54,272 bases of DNA from Dactylosporangium sp. AC04546 (lineage in GTDB: Bacteria > Actinomycetota > Actinomycetes > Mycobacteriales > Micromonosporaceae), in the NCBI RefSeq assembly GCF_022095675.1, contig NZ_JAHYSG010000085.1:1-54272 (forward strand), given 5' to 3'. A program made the position numbers and the translations under genes. Position 1 is the first letter of the stretch. Every line of letters begins with the position of its first letter. Positions 12,001 through 24,000 of this stretch are shown piece by piece. A model generated the notes under the pieces. The model saw only the letters and a list, made by a program, of their open reading frames with translations, made no database searches and was not told the origin of the DNA.

Positions 12001-15000
12001 CGGAACTGGCGTCCCTGCCGTTGACGCCCGAGCAGGAAACGGCGCTGGCCGATCGCCGACTCACGGCGGAAGATCAGGAGCCCGGGCCGGATTCGTGGCT
12101 CGAGTCGCTCATCGCGACCGCGCGACAGCACCCCTGGCCCTCGGCCGCGATCGAGCAGATCGCGGAAACGACGCCCGACGAGCTTCGAACGTTGATCGCG
12201 CAGCTTCGCGGGCTGCCGGACAACGCGCCGCTGCCGCCACGGTCGGCCATCGCGACCATGCTGGGGGTCCAGATCGAGACGATGACCGGAAGCGGGGCCT
12301 CGATCATCAGCGGGCCGGAGATCGGCCAGCCGCTCGTGCTGGTCGAGGTGGGCGAGAACGAGTACCGCCCGACCGAACCGGTCGAGAGGCCGGCAAGCAT
12401 GACCCAACCGCCCGGATGGCCGGGGCCGACCGGGTCGACCGCCGACGAGAACCTGCCCAGGGGCATCCTCAAGGGTGGGCCCGTCGAAACATTCCAGATC
12501 CCTGCGCCGTCCCGCTCGCCCTCGCCCCGCCGGCTCAGTCTCACGCTGGCCCGCAAGGACCTCGACGACCCCGCCGGACCGACCGATCGCCCGGATGAGC
12601 CCATCGGCGTCCCCGCTCTCCCCTTGGACCTGCAAACGGGGGGCACGTCACTCGATGATCACCTGAGCCCGAGCCGCGCCGAGCGGCGCGAGTTGGAATA
12701 CCAGTACGACACGGTGTTGGCCCAGCTCGAGGTGTACATCGGGGGTCATCCCGAGGAAGCCGCGAGACGGGCGCTGGTGCAAAGCCACATCGGCACCGAC
12801 ACCGTCATGAACGTCACCAGGACCTGGGCGCTCGTCAATGAGCTACGCGGCCTGCTGCAGCAGTACCGGCAGGAGGATCACCTCCACCCGTCGGTGCTGC
12901 GCCCGCGCGAGCGGCCCACCGCTCCCCCAACGGATCCCGACCTGGAGATCGAGCTGGGCGACGACGACCACAGCGAAATATCGATAACGTTCGAGGACGA
13001 CGAAACAGCCGTACCCCTCCAGAGCATCGCCGTGCGCTCCGCCGCCGGCCCGTCCGTCCATTCCGGTAGCCCGGTCGCGCGGCCGCATCGGACCCGAGAC
13101 GCGGAACCGTCCCGGGACAAGCCGGCCGAACGCGACGAGACCGCCGGTAGTGACCGGACCAGACGGGAACAGGCCGAAACAAGGCTGCGGAGCTACATCG
13201 CGAGCCGTCCCGACCCGGATGGCGACAGGCTGCGGAACCTGGAGAGTCTGCTCACGTCGGGGATCGGCGACCAGATCATCGCGAACATTCTCGACAGCCA
13301 GCGGGAACGGTACGAAGGCCTGGACACCGGCCGGCAGCAGCAGGGACCGATCTGGTGGTACGAGGGCAACGACACCCTGCCCGGACAGACGTACGCACCG
13401 AGGCCGTTCCAGCAGGAGTGGCTCGCGGACAACGGAGTTCAGGTGGGTTGGGTGCCGTCCGACGGGAACTGCGTCTTCGCGTCGGCACTCAGGACGGTCA
13501 CGCCGGAACTCCTCACCCAGGCCGCCCGGCTGGTCGCCGGGAGCGCCGGGCTCCCGGTCCCCGGAGACATCAACAGCGCGGAAGGGTTCCGGCAGTTCCT
13601 CGCCGGTCTGCTGCGGCGATCGCTGGCGAACGAAACCATTCAGCGGGAACTCCACCTTGATTTTGCCGCGATCTACCCGGCGAACCACCCCATCGCCCGC
13701 GAAGGATCGGCGGCGCTGACCATCGAGGAGCTCGCCACCTCGGTAGCAGAGTTGGGCGAGTACGACAACGCGCGGGGTGACTACTACTGGATGGTCGTGA
13801 CCCAGTTCTTCCGCTGGGCGAGCAGCATCTCGAACGCGAACGGCGGCAGTTTCCGGGTGAACCTGCAGGGACTCTCGGAAGGCAAGGGCCGGGCGGTGCT
13901 GGCCGGGGCCACCGACGACGCACCGACCCACGTCATCGTGCTGGTCGACCAGCACTACCTGCCCACCCGGATCCGGTCGGGCGCATTCCGCCAGGGCGGC
14001 TCCGGCCAGAGCGGTGGCGGCGCGACGGTGATGACGGCCAAGGCGGAGTTCGACCTGCCCCGGTCGCCGCTCACTCCGCCTCCGCACCGGGACGTCGCCC
14101 GGCTGCGGGCCGAGGTCGACGCGGCGGCCCGGCGCGTCGACGAACTGGACGCGCGGGTGTTGGCGGCCGTCGCCGACCAGGGCGAGGCCGGGGAGGACGC
14201 CCGGGCCGCGTGGCGGGCCTTCGGCGACGGGCTGGCGTCGCTGCGTACCCGGATCGACGGCGTGACCGAGGAGACCCTGGCCACAACCCGCGCCGAGTTC
14301 GGCAACCTGCTCCTCAGCTACGGCCTCGCCGCCCAACGCCTCGCCGACCTGGGTACGGTGCTGCCACGCGGCCGCCAACTGGTGGAGCCGGACCCGCCGG
14401 CAGCGGCGCGGGACGGGATACCGGTCGCTCCCGGCGTACGGCGGGCACGCCGGCCCGGCGAGCCCGCGGGGCTGCTCGGCGGCGCCGTCGCGTTCGAGGT
14501 CGAGTTCGGCGGGTTCGAGCTCGAACATCCTGACGGCGTCGAGCGGCTGATCGACCACGAGCTGTTCCGCAGGCCCAACCTGCTGTCCGCCACCGCCGAC
14601 GCCGGCAACGTCCTGGAGGTCCGCACGCTGCCGATGGCCAGCGTCCTCGGCGAGGAGAACCGGGCGGACCCCGACCTGGTGCTCGACGCGTTCGCCGATC
14701 TGCGCGCCCGGCTGGCCGCGGTGACCGGGCCCACGCCGCTGACCTCGGTGTTCCCGGAAGCGGGCGGCCCGGAAGCGGACGGCTTCGAGCACGAGGTGCC
14801 GGACGTGGTGATCCGGCCCCGGCCCAATGCGCCCGGCGAACTGTACGTGCAGCTCACGGTCGGCGCGGCGCCCCACGCCCTGGTCGCACCGCTGGAGGTC
14901 GTGGCGGAGGGCACGACGTACAACCCCAGGTCGCGCATGCACCTGTTCAACGGACTCGACTTCGGCACCGTGGTGACCCAGGAGTACCTGAGCGAGCATC

Positions 15001-18000
15001 TCGGACAACGGGTGCCGGCGTTCGCGCTGCCCTTCCTCACCGACGTTCCGGGTGCCGACGAGTTGCGCGGCTACCTCGCGCTCGTGTACGCGCAGGTCGC
15101 CGCGGTGCTGGACCACGGGACCAGGCCGCCCGCGAACCGGGTGTTCAGCAAGAACTACGTCGCCGCCGCCGCCCGGACGGCGCTGGCGGGCCTCCGTGCG
15201 GGACTGCCGTCCACCGGGCAGGACTTCCTGGACCAGCACCACGACGAGATCACCGCGCTGCTGCTCGACACCTTCATCACGAGCGTCAAGTCACCGGTAC
15301 CCCCGCAGCAGCTGCTCGACCTGCCGCTGTGGAACCCCGGCGCCGGAACGGTGCGGACCTATCTCGCAAACGCGCTGCGGCCGCTCGGACCGGACAACCC
15401 GCCGGTAAGCCAACACGATGCCCTGGAAGTCGGCGCCAATATGCCGACGATGGACGACAACGGAGGAAGGCTCGACAAACCGCTGGCCGTCGTGGAGGTG
15501 CGCCACTTCGGCGAGCGGTGGGTCGACGAGCCCCAGCTACACCGGCACCTCGCCACCTTCGACCACATCGTCAACGCCGGATACGACCGGCCGGCGGCCG
15601 ACGGGTCCCGGCCGAGTCCGCTGCGCGGGCGGGTGCTGTCGGCCATTGCCCGCAGCCAGGCGGACCTCCCCGTCGCTCCGGCGATCGCCGAGCTCCGCAC
15701 GGCGCTGGTCGAGACACGTGAACTGGCGGCGGACTGGCTGGCCGCCGACGTCGACGAACACCCGCACACCAGGCTGAACGACACCGAAGGGCTGCACCTG
15801 CTGGAACTGGTGGCCGCCGCGATGGCCGGCGACGACGTGCGGCCGCTGCTCGACCCCGCGTTGGCTGTGGCCACCCGGTACGCGCGGAGGCTGAACGGGG
15901 GACGCCAGCTCATGCGCGACACGCATCGCGACGTCCTGTTGGAATCCCGCGACCGGTGGATCGGCGTCGTCCGGACACTGGACCAGTACCGCTTCCAGCT
16001 GACCGGACAGCGCCTCGACCCGAATCTGCTGGCGGACCTGGCGGCCGACAACGGCATCGACGCGATGTCGGACGACGGCTTCGAGCCGACCTCCAGCGAC
16101 GAGACGATGACGGACGACGACCTTGCCGCGATGTCCGAAGAGGACATGTCCGAAGACGACGTGTCCGAAGCCGACCCCGAGCCGGCGTCCCGCACAGTGC
16201 TGCGGCTGCGTGGCGGTTTCAGCGCTCGGCGCGACCACCCGTCCGACGACGAGTCCGAGCCCGACTCGGACGGGGACGGGTCCGAGCCGGACAGGGACGC
16301 GTCCGGCACGACGCCGGCCGAGGGGTCCGGCGCCGCCCGCAGATCGTCGTCGAGCGGCCGGAACCTGCTGATCCACCACGTGCCGCTGGTGCGGGACCCG
16401 GAGCAGCCAGATTCGCGCCTGACCCCGACGGAGTACCTCGGCCGGCACTGGGGGGGAACGACGCCTCCGTCGTCGAACCCCACCCCGGAGGACATCCCGG
16501 TCGTGGTGCTCATCGGAACGGCCACCGACGTCGGTCCACAGTTCGTTGAGGATCTCGCCGACCGTGGCGTCCTCGCGATCATCGAGGCGACCGATGCCGA
16601 TCAGCGGGACCAATACTGGGGATATGCGCCCAACTGGGACGACGGGTCGCTGTTGAACCCCTCGTCCGATCGTCTGGTGGGCCTGGTCCAGGAACTTCGC
16701 GCGGGGTACGTCCAGCGGTTGACCGCCCTCGCCCTGGAGGTGAGCCGTCGGCGTTTCGAGGCCGGTCAGGACTTCGTGACGGCCGCGGACCTGTGGCAGG
16801 TTGTGCACGCCGCCATCGGCCGGCACGGCGGTTTCCAGCTCGGACCGGTTCGGGCCGCCGCGCGGCTGCTGGATCCGTCGCTCGACGTGCGGGTCCTCGC
16901 CGATGGTCGGATCGGCATCGATCCGGGCCTGATCCACCGGGGCGTCGAACTGCCGGCACGGCTCGCCGGGATGGTCGATCAGCAGTACCGGGGACAGATC
17001 GACGGACCGCAGGTTTTGATCTTCACGGCCGCGTTCGTCGCCGACGTCGACGCCTTGGCTCGACCCGGGGTCATCCTGGTTGCTCGGGAGGTCGACGAGA
17101 ACGCCGAGGACGCCGTGTGGCACGCGGCCTACGTGGAGATCGGCACCGGCAGGCTGGTAGAACTGGAAAACGAGGACCTGGCGACGCTGATCGACGAAGC
17201 GCGGGCCGAGGAGCGGCGGGACGTCGAATCATCGGTCGCCCCGATCCAGCGGCGCGTGTGGGCACTGGACGGCGTGGTGCGGATAGCCAGGGAAACCGTC
17301 GACCAGGCGCTCTGGCTTGCCGTGCGCAATGAACATCACGGCCTTCCCGCGGGTGCCTCGGACTACACGTTCCTGCTCGCCGCTCACATCCTCCACATGC
17401 TGCACCGTTCCGGAGTACGAGCGACCCGGAACGGCCCTCGGCCGCCGGTGGACGCACGCGTCGCGTACGGCGTGGGCGAGCACGCGGCGTTCGCCGCCGC
17501 CGTCGTCGCCGCGGAGGACGATCTGCAGGCGATCGAGGGCTGGACGGAGGCCGAGGAGAGCGTCTTCGAGCGGCTGGCCAACCCTGCGACGGACGGGTAC
17601 CTGCCCGAGTACGACAGGGAGTTCCTGGGCGCGGTGGAGACCACTGTCCGCGGTCGGCTCGCGGAGTTCGTGGCGGATCTCCCCGACAGCACCGTCGAGC
17701 GGCTCCGGCCGAGGCTGCTGGCGCACCAGGTACCCGGAATCCACGACGCCGACATGGAGCGGTTGCGGGCCTGGGTAACCGAGCAGGTCCGGGCCGCCGA
17801 TCCGCACCCCGAGGTGCAACCCATCCTGCTGGACCTCCTCGGACGCCTCGTCGACCGCCCGGTGCTGGTCTGGCATCGGGACCAGCCGCCGGCCATGTTC
17901 TGGCCGGGAGGTGAGGAACCGCCGATCCATCTCGTTCAGGCCTCCCCCACCGGGCAGGGTCGATGGGGCCAGTCGGTGCGCTACGCCGTGGCCGCCTGGG

Positions 18001-21000
18001 TCACCGCAAACTGGGACGGGCCCACGCGCACCGCGGATCACCTGATCGAGCAGGCGGCACGGATGTGGGCGAGTCGGCTGATCGTGCCGGCGGATCGGTT
18101 GATCGATGCCGCGACCCGGCCCGAGTTCGTCATCCCGACCGATGTCACCGGCGGGCAGACGGCCCGCGTCCTCGCCCGCAGCTACGACGTCCTGCCGAAC
18201 CCGACCGATGGTGCGGTCGGGGGCTTCCTGCCCGTGGCCGACGGGTGGGCCATCCAGGATGTCGGCGCAGGTGCGTGGGTCCGCCCCGAGCAACTGCCGG
18301 GCGATGTCGCGCCGCCTGAGGTGCGAGGGAACACGATTGTCCTGGGCGGGGCCGGACAGCCCGCGGCCGCGGTTCCCGATTCGGTCCGGCGGTGGGTGCT
18401 CAGTCAGATCGACCTCCAAGGACTCGCGCCAACCATCGAACTCGTCGACCCGGGGCAGCCTCGTTGGTGGCCCTACGTCGGTCCTACCCTCCGGAGGAGC
18501 GATCACCCGTTGGTACAGGTACCGGCGGGGTTCGTGATGGGGGCGACGGACGGTCCCCGGTTGGACCCGGTCCGGGAACTGCCGGCGACCGCCCGTGCCA
18601 GCCTTGTCGTGCTGGGTCCGGTTCGGGCACGGGACGTCGTCGCCGTCGTCTCCCCGCTGCACCAACCGGAACGACTGGGGCTGGTGGTCGACCTGCGGTT
18701 CGCCGAGCGCCCGACGACCGGATCGGGCCTGCGTTGGTCGGCGACCGACCTCGCGCATCACCTGAACGTGCCGGTCGTGCTGCCGCCCGGCGAACTCGCG
18801 GTCGGCGACGCCCTGCCCGCTCACCTGACCCTGGTACCGACGGACCGGCTCGGCCGGCGGACGTTCGCGTCGCTGGCCGAGGCCGCCGAGATCCGGCCCG
18901 TACGGTATGCCGGTTCGTCGGTCGATGTGCACGGCGTCGTCAACAACCGCCTGGCCGCACCGGACACCTACATGCTGCCGGACGGCTGGGAGCTGCAGGT
19001 CCTGCCGCGCGGGATCTGGCTGCGTCCCGCCAGCACCCCCGACGCCGTCCGCACCGCGGTCGCCGATGCTCCGGGTACGCCGAGGTTCGCGGTCGGCTAC
19101 GGCGACGAGCTGGTTCCGGCCGGGATCATGGCGACGATCACGGAACTCGAGGCCGCGATCCCAGGGGCCACGTTCCAGCGCGTCGACGTGCGGACCGAGT
19201 GGGTCGAGATCACCCGCTACGGCGCGGAGCGCAGCCCTGAGGCGGAGCGGCCAGGTGCGGACCATGGCGGAGTCGCCGACGTCGATGGCCAGCCACAGTT
19301 CGCTGTCGTTCGCGGACCCGACGGTTCGTGGTCGCTGCGCCTGCGGCCGGACGGTCTGACGGTCGAGCCGAACTCGATCGAAACGTTGGCGGACGTCGTT
19401 CAGGCGGTCACGGAGCTGGCGCAGTCGCCCGAGACGGAGATGATCAGGGTCTCGATCGAGGCCGGCGGTCACGCCGGCTCGGAGCCGGAAGCCGTGAACG
19501 TCGGGCAGCGGCGCGCGGACGCGTTGCAGCGAATCCTGCGGGAAGAGATCGACCAGACCCATCACCCCCGGATCCGCTTCGAGATCCACCAGCACGCGGG
19601 GACGGAGGGTGCGGTCCCCGCGGATGTGGCGGTGCGTGTCCGGGCCGTACGGCTGCAGGCCGAGGTGCGGGGCGCGCGCGCCCTTGTCGGGGAACAGCCC
19701 CGGCCGGTCGAACCCAAGGGCATGCTGCGGGCGTGGCGGCTGGCGGCTCCGGCCGCGGTCGCACCCGGTCAGGCCGACGACTCCACCCACGGGCCCCGGG
19801 CGTACGGCGCCGTGGTCCTCGAACCGGCCTACCTGAACGACGACGACGTGGGGCGCGCCGCTGTCGAGCGGCTGCGGTGGCTGGCCGAAAGCGTCGCGAC
19901 GGAGTATGCCCAGCCGGAGTCCGGTCTGACGGTGGTGGCCAGGCTCTGGCACGGGGAGTCGGCGCTGCCCGCCGTCGTCGCCGGTGGATTCCTCCTCCAG
20001 CAGCCGCCGGGTCGGCCCGGGCCGACGCTGGTGGAGATGGTGCGGCTGCTGAACGCCGGCGAGTTGCTCAGGGACATCAACACGGTTGGGCAAGTGCGGG
20101 ACACCGGCCTCCCTTCGGCCGAGGATCAGGTGACCGTGGTCCTCACCGAGGCGGCTCCGGGCGCGGCTCGCCAGTTCCACCACCTGCTGGTGCAGGCGAA
20201 CCGTGAGCGACGGACCACGGGCGAGTTCTTCGTGCGGACGCTGACCATCGTCGACCACACCACGAGGGACACGTACCGCGTCACGTTCGGCCCACTGGAC
20301 CCCGAGAGCAGGGCCAGGAGGCTGTTCCACCGGGTCCGCGGCATGGTCGGTGGGCATGTGGTCGGTGGAGCGCCACCCTACGACGTCATCGGCCCGCCGC
20401 CACCCGAGTTGCCCGTGCCCCTGGATGGTCCTTTCCAGGGTGCGGAGTCCTGGCGCCAGTGGGCTCTGCAGGGTGTGTGGCCGGTGCCCGCCGAGACCGG
20501 GCAGCCCGGCGCGGCGGGCGAATACCCGTGGGTGCTTCCGGCCCAGGCGCACGGGCGCCGAATGACGCTGCCGGAGGAGGGCGACCAACCGCCTGCCGAT
20601 GTCGTCGTGATCCTCTCCGGGGGTTACCCGACGGGGATGTGGATCAACGGCGTCCGGCCGGCGCTGTATCCACGAGTTGACGGACGCCGGCCTGATGACG
20701 CCGAGGCCGACGCCTCCTACCTTGTCGACGACCCGCGCATCGCGGCGCGTGAATTGCAGCAGTTACTAGCCACCACCATCGGCGCATGGAACGGCCTGGC
20801 AAGCGGGCCTTGGGCTCAACACCTGGAAGTGACCGGGCACGTACACGACCTCGAACTGCTCACCAACCTGTCGGCAGTGCCGGCAGAGCACCGCAACGTG
20901 CACCACCTCCTCATGGACCGCGATTTCCCCGATCGACCGGACGCCGTGGCACGTGCCGTGGAGCACGACCTACCCGGGCGGTATCCGTCGACCTTCCTGC

Positions 21001-24000
21001 ACGACCAGCTCATGGCGTTCGTCGACCAGCTCGGCTGGCCCACGGCCCGCCATGTCGTGGTCGAGCGCGGAAGGCTCACCGAGGACGACCGCTCGCTGCG
21101 GCTCAGCCGCGGGCCCGTGGAGGCCGCCGAGTACCTCCGCGACTGGCTGCCCGAACCCGCGGACCAGCGACCGCTGCTCGTCGTGCTCGCCGACGCCGAA
21201 CCGCGGGCGGACGACGGCGGCCCGTTCATCCGGGCCCTGGCGCAGCAGGTCGCTGTCGTGGCTCCGGAGGCCGTGACGCTCGTGAACGGCGTCGTCGTGA
21301 CCAGGTGGCGTGTCTGGGAGCCGGACGGCTCGACGCGGTCCCGGATTCCCACCCTCGCCGAGGTGGCCCACACCACCGTGCTGCGCGAGCTGGTTCGACG
21401 GGTCGAGGCCGGCACCGCGACCGACGACGATGTCGCCGGGCTGCGCCGCCTCTTCGACCACACGTCGCCGCCGAGCGACAGGGCCGAGGAGGGGACCGAC
21501 GAGACGGGGATCGTGATACGGCGCGAGCTCGTCGGCGGACCGGCCGCGCAATGGTTCGACTGGGTCCGCAACCTGGTCGAGCTGGCCCGCACCAGGCCGT
21601 TCCTCGTCGTGGACTCCCGCCGCGCGGAGCGGGACGACATCCACCTCCGGGTGCCCGTCGCGGCCGTGCGGACCGTCCCCGGCGTGGACCATCGCTCCGT
21701 GGTCCACCTCGAGGAAGCGCTTCGTAACCCGGTCTCAGCCGACGCCCTGACCGCGCGGCTCGAGGACGGACTGCTCCGACGGGAAGCCCAGTCATGGACC
21801 TGGGCACGGGAATTCGGGCTGGTTGTCCAGTCGCCACCGCAAGACTCCCTCATGCTCCAACTCGACGATCCGTCGCCGGAGGCGATCCGGTCCGCGGTAC
21901 GCGACGGTGCCCTCACCGCCCGGGTCGGTCCCGGGGATTCCGCCGTTGTGCTCGTCCGGGCGTACGGCCGGATCGACGTCGACGTCGCCGAACTGCCCGC
22001 GGTCGACGGCAACGAGGCATCCTCGATCGCGCTCGTCGGGCGCCCGTCCGACCCCGTGGCGGTGACCCGATACCACGAGTCGGGGACCGTCGTCGCGCCG
22101 CTGACGGCACTGCTGCCCTCGGCGCCACCACCGTCGGTGACGCAGGGGCTCCTCGACAGCGGACACCTCGTGTTCGAGGCCGGCCGGATCGATGGCGCCA
22201 CCATCCGCGTCCCGTCCGGACGAACGCTCACCGCGCAGGAGTACGTCGCCGAGGTGGTGTGGCCCGATGCGCCGCGCATCCTGATCCTCGCCGAGCCGGT
22301 CAGCTCCGACGTCCAGTTCCTGGCCGACCTGCGCGGCCTCGGCGTCGTGCCGATCCACCGGCCCGTGGACCGGGTCGGCCGGTGGCGGACGACGCCCACG
22401 AGACCGGACGGTCGCCCCTTCGACGTCACCGTGGCCAGCCTGGCCGATGCCGTGGGCACACTCCTCGTGCTGGGATGGCAGCCGCCGTACGCGCTGCTGC
22501 GCGCCATCGTGGCCAGTCATCTGCCGGTACCCGCGTCATGGGGCAATCTCCCGCTGACCGAAGGCCAGGTCGCCGCGATCCAGCGCGGCGAGGCCGTCTT
22601 CCGATCGGCGTACTCGCCCCCGCCGCAACGTACGGTGGCGGTTTCGCCGGCGGTGTACCGCCAGATGTACGTCACCGTCCGCGGGCAGGCGAGCCAGGTC
22701 GTGCTGACGCTTCCGCAGGCGCCGGAGTCGGCCGGCATGCACGTGCTGCCGGCGCCGCTGGACCAACGCGTTCTGGTCGTGGACGACGGCGCCCTTCATC
22801 AACCGGGTCATGTCGCCGCGCAGGTGCTGGCAGATCCACGGCCCGCGGTACCGGGTGCGGGGGATCCGACAGCCCCCTGGGTTGTCATCGTGCCCGCCGG
22901 CGCTCACCGCCGACCGATTCGGGTAGCGATCGAGTTCGCCACCCGCGGCATTCCGGCGATCGTCGGATCGCAGACCTGGTCTGTGTACCTTCCTCGCTAC
23001 ATGGCGCCTGGCCTCCTCCCCGACACGTCCGGAAGGGTCGCGTTCCGGATGGGGCTTGAGCTCGACGAGGCCATCGAGGTCGCCCGGTCGGCCGCCGCCG
23101 AGGGACCGGCCACGTACCGGTCGTTGGTCGACGAGTGGTTGCGGCTGTTCGGCGTGCCCGGGCAGACACGTCCGGAGGATCTCCCGCGCTTTCCTCACGA
23201 TGACGTGGCAGCCAATCCCTCGGGTCCTCCTTCGCCGTTCGACCTGGCGCAACACATCTATCTGACCGGAGCACCCGAAGGTCTGCGAAGTGTGTCGGCT
23301 GCCATCTACAACAGCCTGAGAACGGTCACCAACCGGCGCGGCGACGCGATCCTTCATGCCGTCGTCGTCGACTCGGGTCAGTTGACCGACGATGGACAAC
23401 GGATCGAGAACCGCGCCAGGCCCGGCACGACGGGCATATCGGAGTATCTGGCGGCGGACGACACCGACGGCCGGGGTCGGGTCCTGATCATGCCAGCTCT
23501 CCATTCCCGGACCGATTGGGCGCAGCTTTCCGCGGCGCTCGCCGCCGGCCTGAGCGACGGCTCGGTCGCGATCGTCTGGGACACCGGTCGCCAGAGCTGG
23601 GCGGCCGTGACCAGTCGACTCGGGACCGGCGCGCCGTTCCAGTACCTGGAGGACGCTGCCGACCAGGCCCTGCTGCTGCTCATGGCGATACGGGCGGAGC
23701 GTGGGATCGTTCCCACGGAGGTCGAACAAGCGCTTCTCTATTCACGATTCGTCGGTTCTCCCGACGACGATGGCGCCCTCGACGCCGTTGCCATGGCGGT
23801 GCCGGCCGCGGTCAACGGCTGGTACCAGGCCGCCCGCGCGCGGCAAGCCGACTCCGCCAACCAGTACTACGCCTTCCTCGAAGGCGACGAGGGGTCCAGG
23901 CGCACCCTGCTGGAGGTGTCCCGCAACTCGGTACGCCGTGTCCAGGTCGGCGACCGGGTTGTCGTGCTCATCGAGGCGCCGCTCGCCGGCCCGCAAGAGG

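Noticed and set aside
12843..15242. Open frame of 799 residues on the minus strand across OTU domain A
   Set aside because: The plus-strand frame carries the OTU motifs and a conserved coil; the minus frame has only shadow composition.
17229..20588. Open frame of 1,119 residues on the minus strand
   Set aside because: Its composition is that of an antisense shadow of the six-module region, with no recognisable motif or start signal.
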